64,000 nucleotides of DNA from Lates calcarifer (Eukaryota; Chordata; Actinopteri; Centropomidae): contig NC_066835.1 of the NCBI RefSeq assembly GCF_001640805.2, positions 4,023,269 through 4,087,268 of the forward strand. Direction: 5' to 3'. The notes below the pieces were generated by a model, which saw only the letters and a program-made list of their open reading frames with translations, was not told the origin of the DNA and searched no databases. Positions 39,564-50,841 of the stretch are shown in pieces. Both the position numbers and the translations under genes were made by a program. Numbering within the stretch: the stretch's first letter is position 1; each line of letters starts with the position of its first letter.

Positions 39564-41373
39564 CTTTGTGCTGAATTTGGAGCATTTAAAAGCTGGGAAA
39601 AGCAGGATTTGTATACAAGCTTCATATTTGTTAGAAAATAAGGGGAAAAAAGATAAGAATTCTGTCAATATTTGTGGAGGATGCTGAGGTAGCCTCAGGT
39701 GGGCGGCTATCTGTAGGCTGATCAGCACTGGTTATATAATTAAGATTTCTCCATTCTATTTCAATAACTTAGAAAAAATGTGACCCAGAGGCTAAAACCA
39801 AGATGGGTTTATGTATATTTATCAACATTTTGTCCTCCATGAACTCTGGAATGTGCCATTGTTTATTTTGCTTTTATGGTTGGATCTTTGCCCTGGAATA
39901 ACATGTAAATGTTGGTCGCTGGGGTCTGCAGGATTGAGAGGTCTAGATGCAAGGGGGAAAAGGAGACAGCACGATATTAATACGCTTATAAAATGCTCCC
40001 ATTGATAATTTGAAGCATTCGGTAACATTGTAAGATTCCTGAAACTGCAGGCATGCAGAGAGGATGTGTGTCATGTCCCTGTCTTAAGCATGTTGGAGAC
40101 TTTTCCCTCTGAGTCTTTCCAGACTCTTTTATGAGTGATTCACCGCAAAGAGAAACGCATTATGAATCAGCTTACTTTTTAATCTCTCCCAGAGACCATT
40201 AAAAACCAGCTCAAATGCACTAATCTCCTATTCAGAAGAGCGACTTATTTATAGATATGCTTGCCATCTGTTGCTCCCCGTCTTCATAAACAAAACCCTC
40301 ACATTGTCATTGATGTCTGAATCAAAGTTGCAGGTCTATACATCTTTCTCAGGACGCCTGTTTTCAAAGGGAATTTGCTAAGTGATTGCAATACATCAAA
40401 TGCTATGAAAATAATCATGGTTTATGGGGCAACATTTTTATATAAGTCACAGCTGACCACAAGGGCAGCAGCACTGGTGTAAACAAAGCTATGAGAAATG
40501 TTCTGTCAGTTGGGTGTAAAGAATGAAGAACAGTGGGCTATTACATTGACAAAGTGTTATTTTGATCATTAGAGAATGGCTGCCCCCTCTCTTGCCCCAC
40601 AGTCTGTCCCTGCCCATTAAATATGGTGTCGACTACACCTAGAACTAGACAGCCTGTGCAGCACCCCAGGGTGTCATATATGGTATATACACCCATACTA
40701 TTATGTCTGCACAATTCTCCATTCAGAGTCAGTGTTTCTCCCTCTGTTAACAAGGAGCAGGGATCTAATCAGCGCTGCCGTCCTCTTCCCGGCGACTTGA
40801 TGTAAATCCTAACTGATTTAAATGGAAGCTCTTGTCTTGTCAGCTTTCAATCTTCATAAAATCCCATTTCAGTGAGAGCATGTCATGGGGGTCCTGTCAC
40901 CTGAGGAGTAATTAGACCTTGATGCATCCGCAAGCTGATTGCTGTGTCAGTTTGTGTCACGGAGAGACCATGAGCGGGGATTTCCACAGCCAGGGACACT
41001 TTGCCACGTTTCCACTTGTTTTGGCCCCTGTGAAATGGACTGGATTACAGTGGCAAATCAGGGGTGCTTTTAACACCTCAAATAAGTGGATTCTTTCCAT
41101 CACCGCATTTAGATGGTGGCAGGAGGATTGTGAGGAGAGTGACAACACTGCCTCCTTGTGACCATGTCAAATTCTTTAAGCAGGCATGAGAGGCTCACAT
41201 GAGAGAAGAAGATGTTTTCAGGCTTTCTCTGCCCTATCAGAATGAGAGGTGGGTTGGAAATAAAGCAGTGTAAGAGTTAGGGATTTGTGTCTGTGCTCAG
41301 AGGCTAATTGCAGTAAAGCCCTGCTGTAAATGGTGCAGTTTGTTTAATTTATCAGCAGCCCCAATACACGTTC

Positions 41374-41436
41374 ACCGTGAAGCTCTGTTGGTAAAAGCAC
41401 CATTACAGAGATCCAGAGGTCTTACGTTTAAATCCA
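41374..41436 (+). repeat. Decayed tRNA-like / SINE head fossil (copy A)
   Basis: AGCTCTGTTGGTAAAAGCAC (41381-41400) resembles the D-arm/A-box of tRNA (AGCTCAGTTGGTAGAGCAC). GGTCTTACGTTTAAATCC (41418-41435) resembles the T-arm/B-box (GGTCGTGGGTTCAAATCC). Stems are not preserved, so it is a fossil and not an active tRNA gene. Confidence 0.5.
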
Positions 41437-42062
41437 AATTTGGAGGTATTTGGAGAAATTAGTTTTAATGGGTCACTGTGAAATGAGAACAGAATTATAA
41501 GAGACCTACAAGCACTGTGGAAATTGTTTTTATGTCATTGTGTTGCCCTTTTTTCCTCATTTATCCTCTGTTTACTTGTGTTTAAAAGGTTCTACAAACT
41601 GTTTTCACACTATCTGAAAGAATAACACCAAAAAGCCTTAATAATGCTAAATTGCATTTGGTCTTATACTTTGCAAATCTTTTCATTACTCTCCAATAAC
41701 AGTGGAATAAAACACAATTTCTCCCGCAGTGTCTCTTGTCTTCCAAAGTCATTTTAACAAAGCCCCTCTTTCAAGATATTGTTTTCCTCCTCATGCAGCC
41801 CCACAATGCTGCTTCAGTCACAAAAGGCACCTTATTGTGGCTACTAAATGGAGCGCTCACATCCATTAAACAGCCATTCAACAGAATTATATTGCCAGCA
41901 CCAATCTATCAGGTACATTGATCACGCATCGTCAGCTGTGAAGTGTAGACTCCGGTCTCCTCTCCTGGAAGTGTTGTGCAAAAGAAATCTAATGAGAAAC
42001 TGCCAGTAGCGCACAGGTAAACAAATCAATGGCACCCAGCAGTGCTCCCAAGGTCAAGGCTT

Positions 42063-42063
<1 letters not shown>

Positions 42064-42100
<37 letters not shown>
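42064..42100. repeat. (CA)n microsatellite, copy A
   Basis: About 18 pure CA units. The counterpart at 62023-62051 is shorter and contains a CAGACA interruption. Confidence 0.95.
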
Positions 42101-42102
<2 letters not shown>

Positions 42103-42251
42103 TCACACAACATCAAGCCCCCTAACAAACTTGCAGTTGGAGCAGCAGCTAGAGCTTCCATGGCAAAGGGCGCTGTCAAGATTTAACTTTTAGGAGATAA
42201 ACAAGGCTCAAATGGGATTAACATCACTCTGGTTTCTATCATTGTTTTAGC

Positions 42252-42412
42252 TTTAAAGGAACAGTTTGACATTTTGGGAAATACACATGCTTCATCTTGT
42301 CAAAAGTTGGATTGATGCTACTCTCATGTCTGTCTTAGCTTAAAGGCTGAGATGGCAGAAACAGCTAACCTGTGTCTGCCCGTAGGTAATCCTCCTAGCA
42401 ACATCTACCTTC
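42252..42412 (+). mobile_element. MITE-like dispersed repeat (copy A)
   Basis: It begins TTTAAAGGAACAGTTTGACA then TTTTGGGAAATAC, with interior ACTCTCATGTCTGTCTTAGC and AAACAGCTAACCTGTGTCTG. These blocks follow the order of a very common percomorph dispersed repeat recalled from other genomes and share the terminal motif with 10705-10875. The right inverted end is lost. Confidence 0.65.
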
Positions 42413-45021
42413 ATCTATCTTCTCTTTTCTATTTTCACACATGAGTCCATACTGTATGAAGTGTGGGTGTATGTTGGTGTATGAACAGTATGTAGGCTAT
42501 GGCCCTGTGAGCATAATTGGATGTAAACATGTGTTTAGATGCTGGGCATATCTGCAGAAAGATTATACAGAAAACATTAAAAAAAAGTGAAATTGCAGTG
42601 TAAAACTAGTCCATACACAGCTTTGTAACAATGAAAATGATGACAAGTAATATAAGCCCAATCAATAACTGAGTAAATGTGAGGGAATTCTGAAATATTA
42701 GCACACTGACATGTTCCATTAGACTTTGTGCTGTAGCAGACTATCACACCGCCAGCACCAGTGTCAGGTTTTTATTCTTTTTTAACTATAAGAACATAAC
42801 AGAGCAGAGAACAGAGAATGATAGTCAATGTAACAAACAAATGCAACATGAAGTCAGTGACTCGGTTTGCATCTTTTTTGTTTCTCTTAAATGAGTAACA
42901 GCTTAACAGAGCAATCTGGAGTTGTCCATGATGTGCAGTGACTAAGTGTGTGGTGAGAGTTTTCATTGTGCACTTACATACCAGAGAGAGGCACAAGGTC
43001 AACAGCAGTAATTATTCTGTGGGAAGCGTGTTGGTCTTCAGTGGGTGATTTCATTTCCTGCCATTAGCCACAGCGATTAAGCACGAGAACAATGATACTA
43101 TGATAGCATCAGCAACCACCACACAGCCCCGAGCTGTTCTCAATATTCTCTAATATTCTCTAAATGTTGCTTTGCATGGGTTAACCCTCCTGCGGTGTTC
43201 AGGTAGCCAGAATCTTTAAGCCTTTCACTGTGTCCTTCAATTAGGAAATGATCATAATGGATGGATGAAATCTCATCATGAGTCCCATCCTAGACTCCTG
43301 TCTGTTATTTTTTAAATACAAAAGATGCTGTTAGTGACATTTTCATGCAGCTTTGAGAACTGAGGCCCAAATCTGTTTGACCTTGGAATGTAACAGAAAT
43401 AGCTGACTGTCCCTAAATTAGCCACCATGATGCTTTTATCTCCCTGTTACTGACACAACCACGAATATTTAATTGATTTTTTGGGCACTTAAGGGAAACT
43501 GAAAAAAGCTGGAGACCAAACCTAAAAAAATCTGAGATATAACAAACATATTAGCAAACTGTTGGTTATTTATTCAACTAGCAATGCATTAGCATTAATT
43601 TGGACTTACTGGCCACCTTACAAATATAAATCCAACTATCCTTTTAGCTCTGCTTTGGTCTCAGCACCTCTTTAGCGGCTAAATACTCCACAGTTGTTAA
43701 CATGTCTGTCTGTCGTTTTATGCTGGGTAGGTAGCACATATGGTTTATTTGAGCTTTGTAGATGAAAACAACTTCCTACAGGCTAAAGCAAACATATAAG
43801 TTACAGGCTGCACACCTTTACACTTCACATCACATTTAGTTTTTATTAATATGAACACTTTCATCAGTGCATCTTTAAATATAAAATAAATATTTATTTT
43901 TCTTTTTCATTTTTGGTTATGAGACATTTAGAGGCCATGTTTTAAAGACGGGATTTTGTTGTTCTCATTTTGCCATTTCCTGTATCATCTTTTTAGTTGC
44001 ATGTTTTGGTATGCTCCTAATGCTGGTATTCAATTTATTATGAATGAATATATTATGTTTTAGTTTTAATTAATTAGGTAATCTAATCTTCTGTAATGCA
44101 TTAATGTCACATTCAAAGTGGTGAATAGTGGCTATGAAGGAAAGGTAAAAGATGAAGAGCCACCACCTGTAGAAACACTGAGCTTGAAAGTTCATTATTG
44201 ACCTTAGAAATATAGTAGTTTTCCACTTCTGGCAAACAGGAAGTGATGTACTTTGCTTTAGCAAAGACAGTACCTGTGATGTACTGGGTGTCATTGATGG
44301 AAGAAAAAAAAAAGAGAAAAGAACAACGTCTTCATATGTTGACAGATTTGTGAGAAGCACTAAACATGAAGATGAAATAAAGAATGAGGATCTCACACGT
44401 CGACTTTAATTGAGATTTATTTATCAGAGCAACACCCACATGGCTCTCATAATCATCCATTTTAAATGATCAAGTCAGCTGTTAATGGAGCTTTACGGGC
44501 CTGTGACATTCTAAACAGAGGGATGAGCTGCCCAACAGTGTCAGAGAAGCATATTTAAATACTGCACTCCACTTTCCCTGCCATAATGAAGAGAAAATAC
44601 ATGTTAAATAAAGGACCACATGACCACATGGAAAATTCATTTTCTACTGTTAAAGAATCATTATCAGCAAGTGAAAAAAGTGTCAAAGTAAGGGAAAGGA
44701 AGGTGGGAAAAGAGGAACTAGTTCTAGTTGTAGGAGTGTATTTAAGCCATTAGACTCAGTGATGGTGGATCAAAGATGGTGCTGAGAGCAGGGTGAGGAA
44801 CAGAATGGGAAGAGGATTTACCTGCCCAGTCTGGACAACTGATCTGTGGGGATGAAGAAGACTGCTGTTAGCCAAATCTTCTATTTCCCTTTGTGTCGTA
44901 CCTGCACTGCCTCATCCACCTTAAAAGAGCAAGAAAAAGGAATGGCTTTCATTCTGGGGTGCTTCATTTCCTCTGTTCTACAGTAAATAAAATGCAATAT
45001 TCACCCCTGAGCTTTCTTTAA

Positions 45022-45180
45022 GTGGCAGGGCAGCCTAATGGTTCAGGAGTTCATCCTGTAACAGGGAGATGACAGGAAGGTCACAGGTTCGATCTCCACA
45101 AATGCCAATATCCATCAAACACTTTAAGTATGTCTGGAACAAGGAGCCACTTACTGAGAAATGTCCTCTAAAAGTAAAGA
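45022..45180 (+). mobile_element. tRNA-derived SINE remnant
   Basis: An A-box-like stretch (TAATGGTTCAGGAG, 45036-45049) and a B-box (GGTTCGATCTC, 45086-45096) are spaced about as in a tRNA-derived pol III promoter. A non-tRNA tail follows, containing a degraded form of the CTGAGCAAG...CTTAA-type motif often seen in fish SINEs. It is not a functional tRNA gene: the cloverleaf cannot be completed. Family not assigned. Confidence 0.6.
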
Positions 45181-46461
45181 TGATGATACGTGAATAGCTT
45201 TATTTGTAATGCTATATATTCATTTCAAGGAAATCATTACCTGGAATTTATTATTCATTCAGCAGCACTAAAGTAAGAGGACTTAATTTGTTTAAGTGTC
45301 TCAAGTTACAATATAGAGCATACACTGAAACTATACATCATTTAGATGGTTTGCTTTCATTCATTTTGATCACTGAGTTTCATCTTTCCCAAATGAAGAT
45401 GAGTAGATTCAAAATCTACATTTGGTGAGTGAACCAAAACAGTAAAGTTACCAAAAGCAGGAGGAAGTAAAAAAGAAAACAATTAGCTGCTCATAAAGCT
45501 AAGCATACTTCAGAGTCAGGTGAGAATTTTCTGCGCAATCATCAGTAAAAGCAAGACTTTTCATTTAAAAAAAAAATTTCCTTTAGTGCCACCACCTCAT
45601 ATGAAGGACAGATGATGGTGTTTGGGCACTGGAAACCTTTAAAAAGATGTTGCAAAAAAGCAGCTTGGCCAGAGAATGAGCTCAAAAAATTATTTAAAAA
45701 AATAACTCTCAAATATAAAAATGAATTAATTACCACCTACTCTCATCCTTATTGACCCCAGAATAACTTTTAACCTTCTCCTTCTCACCTAAATGGAACA
45801 TACCACCTGGTCACTACACAGATATTAGACTTTAAAGCATACACAACAACTCCATTGTAAACACTGCATTTTCTGTTACTACTGACACCACAGATGATAA
45901 TCTAATATAAGAACACAAATTACTCACATGTGCACAAAGATCAACCAAATGACATTTACTACAGTTTTATTGTTGTTTTGTCTTCCCAATGCTAACAATA
46001 CCCAGTCTGTCACTGCTGAGACCTAATGATCCAAACCTGTCTCCACTCTCTCTGATTGAGCAGCCGATCTACCACCAACAACCCAGACAGACCGACAGCG
46101 ATAAACCACACATTACAAGCAATGTATTCACTTATTTAAAACGCAGACAAATTAATGGAAACATTTAGCTGAAATACTGATAATTACACATTATTAAAAA
46201 GTGCAAGTGAAGAGCATTCAAATTTCAGTTTGACTTTTAATGGCAATGAAATGCCAGTGAGGGAGGACTAGATAATTGTTGATTGTTTTCAGACTCTCGG
46301 CCATAAATTATTAATCACACTTGAATGATCTCCTTTACTAGCAAAATGATAACATGAATTATAAACTACTAGGAAAGCACAGTTTATTAAGGTGCTTTTC
46401 ACAAAAGCATCCAAAATAAATAAATTAATTAATACATTAAAAGATTTCTAAATGGAAAATA

Positions 46462-46827
46462 CAGCCACAACATTAAAACCACTTGCATAATATTGCATAG
46501 GCCCCCCTTGTGTCACTAAAACAGCTCTGACCCATCAGGGCATTGGAAACGGGACCTCTTAGGTTGTCCTGTGGTTCCTGGCACTGGGATATTGGCAGCG
46601 GATCGTTTTTGGTCCTGTGGGTTCCAGGGTGGGGCCTCCAACATCTGGCTTGTTCTGGATCATCCCACAGATGTTCAATCAGATTTGGATCTGGGGGATT
46701 TGGAGGCCAGGTCAACACCTTGGGCCTCTTTGTTGTGTTCCTTGAGGCCATTTCTGAGCAGTTTTTTTGGTGTGGTGGGAGCACTGTCCTGCTGGTGGAG
46801 GCCCCTGCCATTGGGGAGTGTGTTTGC
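46462..46827 (-). mobile_element. 3'-truncated Tc1/mariner-type element (copy 1)
   Basis: It starts with an inverted-repeat end (CAGCCACAACATTAAAACCA) after TA and matches the intact-ended copy at 48980-49516 until 46827, where homology stops abruptly. The right terminal inverted repeat is missing. On the minus strand it encodes the C-terminal part of a transposase, with WPPNPPDPNLIEHLWD, a form of the family motif SPDLNPIEHLW that contains the third catalytic acidic residue. Several single-base indels separate it from copy 2. Confidence 0.8.
46473..46790 (-). pseudogene. Transposase C-terminal fragment in copy 1
   Basis: The minus-strand reading runs through VLTWPPNPPDPNLIEHLWDD and later EPQDNLRGPVSNAL, ending toward AILCKWF. 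This fits the end of a DD34E Tc1 transposase, where the glutamate of 'LIEHLW' is the third catalytic residue and '(R)GP...Y..GG/GFNV' closes the protein. The N-terminal DNA-binding domain and the first two catalytic residues are absent, so it is non-functional. Confidence 0.75.
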
Positions 46828-46833
46828 AAAGAT

Positions 46834-46880
46834 GACAAATTAATGGAAACATTTACGCTGAAAATACTGATAATACAACA
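46834..46880. repeat. Short duplicate (X') of the sequence preceding the first 640-bp copy
   Basis: GACAAATTAATGGAAACATT and the following bases through about 46880 repeat 46146-46190 with small indels. The first 640-bp copy is therefore bracketed by X and X' in direct orientation. Confidence 0.85.
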
Positions 46881-48049
46881 TACCCAACACAATGATAAGA
46901 GTGGGGTAAGCAGGGCCTAATGAAAGGGAATGGAGCAGCCTTTTTACATACCAAATATATTCTGTATCTGCTTATTCCAACATATGAAGTTGCATGTATG
47001 ATAATGATGCTGTATATTCCATCTAATTGTGTGTTATTTTATACATATTTTGTCAAATTTGGTATTTTTTGAAAACGTTGTGGATAATTGTAACCAAATA
47101 ACCTTAAAACTGCAAATTCATACAATAGAGGTTTACTGTCTCAAAGAGGTGATACGTTTTTTATGATTGAAAGTTGATTCATTTAATATTCACTTAATAT
47201 TGATTATTATATTATTCTCACTCAAGGTTTTCACATAATGATTTTATTTCTTTGGCATTCTTTGGCCTCTAGTTAGAAGTCATGCCATGCAGTTTCTACC
47301 CCATGAAATACACACTTAAAAGCTTAAGCCTTAAGCTGATGTATATTTGGAGTCTTTCATTAGCGTTGCTAACACTAGTGTCTCTAAATCCACTGTCTTA
47401 TTTTATCCAGGTGTTATTCTCAGCCATGATGTAATTATTGACTTAACAACTGCAGTCAGACTATTGTTGTCTTCACGGTTTCCATATGCTGGATGAATGA
47501 GTTAAGTGAGAAAGTGAATGTGAGGTGAACTGGAATAATGCTGTAAATCAAGCAGTCATGGCTGACTGTAAGAGTGGGAAATGAGTATCTACTCAAACTC
47601 ATTTATTTGGTGTAAACAAGAATGGCTTGAATCCAGGAATTAATGTGTGCGTAGAGGTTTCTTTTTTGCGTGTCAGTGCAAAGTTTTCATTCACCTGGCC
47701 ACAGGAATTATAACGTCAAACACAGAATGGTGAGATCAAACAGTTTTACAGTCCTAGACAGTGAATAGAAGGAGGAACAATTTATGGAATCACCATTGAA
47801 AATGAAATGTCCCCGAGCACTGTTAATGGGAGGGAATACCAAACACTGCACAGAAGGCTTTTCTTTTTCATAGTTCCATTCCTTTTCTCAAGGAATGAAT
47901 GTGTGAAATGTTACTGTCCACAAGAAAATACATGGCATGCCAAAGCTTTCATCTAGAAAATATGCCTGAGGTAAGAATATGGTACATGTAAAATACAAGA
48001 CACAGCCTTTCAATACCTGGAATAAGGTAAAAAATCAATAAATTTTAAA

Positions 48050-48070
48050 TAATAATAATAATAATAAATA
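48050..48070. repeat. (AAT)n microsatellite
   Basis: About seven AAT units. Confidence 0.9.
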
Positions 48071-48710
48071 TATAAATCTATAAATGAAGGGAATGATTCT
48101 ACCCACACAAGTTGAGAAACTGGAGAAAAAAGCCCTACTGTAATCTAGGCAAAGGTTTCTGTTACAGCAAACCTCTATTAGCCCTTGTTAACAACAGAAA
48201 AAGAAAAGCTGGAAGTGCTGGGGGAAAGAAGGGTAATTGGCTCTCTCACAACCAGCAAGCAGCCAGTGTGTGATTGTGCAGCGGTCTGCTGCTGGTACTG
48301 GGAAACATCCTTGTCAGCACGGGGATGAGAGCTGCTTATTACACAGGGAGCAGCACTGAGTGGCAGGTACAAAAGTGGAGATTCTGAGGAATGATAATTA
48401 TCTTTTAAAGTGGGAATGCTCGAAACAAGCGCTCAGGCCCCGGGGTAATGAAAGATCGCTTGACAGTTTGGATACAGCGTTCTGTCGATGAACCGAGCAG
48501 AGAATCACATTCCACATTTTTACACCTGTGAGATGATCCAGACCTGAAAATTAGACTGGAAGATGATCTATTTTGAAATGTACCCTCATGTGTAAAGCTG
48601 CAGTGTCAGCACATCTTATGAAGATTTTTTAAATATAACAAATGCTAATATGCAGTGACAATCATTTAAGTTAAAGTTTAACCGAAATGAAAATTCATTT
48701 AAAAACTGTA

Positions 48711-49344
48711 ATTATTAAAAAGTGCAAGTGAAGAGCATTCAAATTTCAGTTTGACTTTTAATGGCAATGAAATGCAGTGAGGGAGGACTAGATAATTGTT
48801 GATTGTTTTCAGACTCTCGGCCATAAATTATTAATCACACTTGAATGATCTCCTTTACTAGCAAAATGATAACATGAATTATAAACTACTAGGAAAGCAC
48901 AGTTTATTAAGGTGCTTTTCACAAAAGCATCAAAATAAATAAATTAATTAATACATTAAAAGATTTCTAAATGGAAATACACCAGCCACAACGTTAAAAC
49001 CACTTGCATAATATTGCATAGGCCCCCTTGTGTCACTAAAACAGCTCTGACCCATCAGGGTATGGAAACAGGACCTCTTAGGTTGTCCTGTGGTTCCTGG
49101 CACTGGGATATTGGCAGCGGATCGTTTTGGTCCTGTGGGTTCCAGGGTGGGGCCTCCAACATCTGGCTTGTTCTGGATCATCCCACAGATGTTCAATCAG
49201 ATTTGGATCTGGGGGATTTGGAGGCCAGGTCAACACCTTGGGCTCTTTGTTGTGTTCCTTGAGCCATTTCTGAGCAGTTTTTTTTTGGTGTGGTGGGAGC
49301 ACTGTCCTGCTGGGGAGGCCCCTGCCATTGGAGAGTGTGTTTGC
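48711..49344. repeat. ~640-bp direct duplication, second copy (Y')
   Basis: Second copy of 46190-46827. After 49344 the element continues to its natural right end at 49516, whereas the first copy breaks off. This copy therefore looks like the more original arrangement at its right side. Confidence 0.92.
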
Positions 49345-49516
49345 TATGGGAGGTGTGCTTGGTCTACAACAATGTTAAATTGGGTGGCATGCATCAAAGT
49401 AACATCCAGATGAATATCAGGCCCCAAGGTTTCCAGCAGAACTTTGTATTTTAACAGAGATGAGTATTGTTATTCACTTCACCTGTCAGTGGTTTTAATG
49501 TTGTGGGTGATCAGTG
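48980..49516 (-). mobile_element. Short Tc1/mariner-type element with both terminal inverted repeats (copy 2)
   Basis: The left end reads CACCAGCCACAACGTTAAAA (48980). The right end, in reverse complement from 49516, reads CACTGATCACCCACAACATT, and continues TAAAACCACT. TA flanks both sides (48978-48979 and 49517-49518), the expected target duplication for this superfamily. At about 537 bases it is an internal-deletion derivative of a ~1.5-kb fish element. It keeps only C-terminal transposase coding on the minus strand, in two frames because of indels, and is non-autonomous. Confidence 0.85.
48990..49302 (-). pseudogene. Transposase C-terminal fragment in copy 2 (frameshifted)
   Basis: Same fragment as in copy 1, split between frames. 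One frame carries VLTWPPNPPDPNLIEHLWDD and another carries the last residues, GPMQYYASGFNVVAG, which resemble the usual transposase C-terminus GPTRYWAGGFNVMA. The frame changes coincide with single-base differences from copy 1, so some may be sequencing errors at the contig end and not mutations. Confidence 0.7.
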
Positions 49517-49841
49517 TATAATATAAATGAAATCAGCTTGAAAGGAAATGATACAAGGAAATCAATATAAAAATACTGGCATTAAAAATTAATTCTCAGC
49601 CTTGGAAACCAACAAGTCCTCCAATCTTAATGACAATACAGGCCGCTATAGGTAACAACACAGCATTGTTTTTCAGCAGAAAGCACAGAAAAAGCACAGG
49701 TGTAACTAATATTAAAAGATGCTGCTGTTACATTTAATTGTGCCAGTAACAGCTTCACATCTGCATGGACTGCAGTCAGCTTTCATTAGTAAGTTATTTG
49801 TTACACCTGCGTCTGACTAGTCAGAATACCTGCAGTGAGAG

Positions 49842-50841
49842 NNNNNNNNNNNNNNNNNNNNNNNNNNNNNNNNNNNNNNNNNNNNNNNNNNNNNNNNNNN
49901 NNNNNNNNNNNNNNNNNNNNNNNNNNNNNNNNNNNNNNNNNNNNNNNNNNNNNNNNNNNNNNNNNNNNNNNNNNNNNNNNNNNNNNNNNNNNNNNNNNNN
50001 NNNNNNNNNNNNNNNNNNNNNNNNNNNNNNNNNNNNNNNNNNNNNNNNNNNNNNNNNNNNNNNNNNNNNNNNNNNNNNNNNNNNNNNNNNNNNNNNNNNN
50101 NNNNNNNNNNNNNNNNNNNNNNNNNNNNNNNNNNNNNNNNNNNNNNNNNNNNNNNNNNNNNNNNNNNNNNNNNNNNNNNNNNNNNNNNNNNNNNNNNNNN
50201 NNNNNNNNNNNNNNNNNNNNNNNNNNNNNNNNNNNNNNNNNNNNNNNNNNNNNNNNNNNNNNNNNNNNNNNNNNNNNNNNNNNNNNNNNNNNNNNNNNNN
50301 NNNNNNNNNNNNNNNNNNNNNNNNNNNNNNNNNNNNNNNNNNNNNNNNNNNNNNNNNNNNNNNNNNNNNNNNNNNNNNNNNNNNNNNNNNNNNNNNNNNN
50401 NNNNNNNNNNNNNNNNNNNNNNNNNNNNNNNNNNNNNNNNNNNNNNNNNNNNNNNNNNNNNNNNNNNNNNNNNNNNNNNNNNNNNNNNNNNNNNNNNNNN
50501 NNNNNNNNNNNNNNNNNNNNNNNNNNNNNNNNNNNNNNNNNNNNNNNNNNNNNNNNNNNNNNNNNNNNNNNNNNNNNNNNNNNNNNNNNNNNNNNNNNNN
50601 NNNNNNNNNNNNNNNNNNNNNNNNNNNNNNNNNNNNNNNNNNNNNNNNNNNNNNNNNNNNNNNNNNNNNNNNNNNNNNNNNNNNNNNNNNNNNNNNNNNN
50701 NNNNNNNNNNNNNNNNNNNNNNNNNNNNNNNNNNNNNNNNNNNNNNNNNNNNNNNNNNNNNNNNNNNNNNNNNNNNNNNNNNNNNNNNNNNNNNNNNNNN
50801 NNNNNNNNNNNNNNNNNNNNNNNNNNNNNNNNNNNNNNNNN
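49842..50841. other. Assembly gap of exactly 1000 N
   Basis: An uninterrupted run of 1000 unknown bases. The round number implies a default scaffolding gap, not a measured distance. Sequence to the right restarts inside material already present 19.96 kb to the left. Confidence 0.99.

Larger units (their letters stand above)
30880..44051. repeat. 13.2-kb duplicated block, copy A
   Basis: This block matches 50842-64000 base for base apart from scattered substitutions, microsatellite length changes and small indels. The coordinate offset drifts from 19,962 at the left end to 19,949 at the right end. It contains exon 1, the promoter and flanking DNA. The match starts exactly where copy B emerges from the N gap and is cut only by the window end, so neither limit is a natural duplication boundary. 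Confidence 0.97.
38641..44051. other. Intergenic DNA upstream of the KHDRBS3-like promoter (copy A)
   Basis: No coding sequence is supported. Contents: (CA)n(TA)n at 38792-38837, an A11G11 run at 39542-39563, a tRNA-like fossil at 41374-41436, (CA)n at 42064-42100, a MITE-like repeat at 42252-42412, and a possible old dispersed repeat near 43560-43800. The rest is plain AT-rich DNA. Confidence 0.6.
46190..46827. repeat. ~640-bp direct duplication, first copy (Y)
   Basis: From ATTATTAAAAAGTGCAAGTG onward this stretch matches 48711-49344 in direct orientation. It includes about 270 bases of ordinary flanking DNA plus the left ~365 bases of the Tc1-type element. Differences are almost all single-base insertions or deletions, many in homopolymers. 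Because flanking DNA is shared, this is a segmental copy and not two independent transposon insertions. Confidence 0.92.
44052..49841. other. Upstream intergenic DNA between copy A and the gap
   Basis: No exon is supported. It holds a tRNA-derived SINE remnant (45022-45180), the ~640-bp internal duplication with a Tc1-type element (46190-46827 and 48711-49344), and an AAT tract (48050-48070). Between 46881 and 48710 I see only AT-rich single-copy sequence. If copy B is an allelic contig, this stretch should reappear beyond position 64000. Confidence 0.6.

Noticed and set aside
45036..45096. Possible functional tRNA gene
   Set aside because: A- and B-box-like motifs are present, but acceptor and anticodon stems cannot be formed. 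It fits a SINE remnant better.
46543..46920. 125-codon plus-strand open frame
   Set aside because: Antisense of the Tc1 transposase remnant, whose recognisable motifs are on the minus strand.
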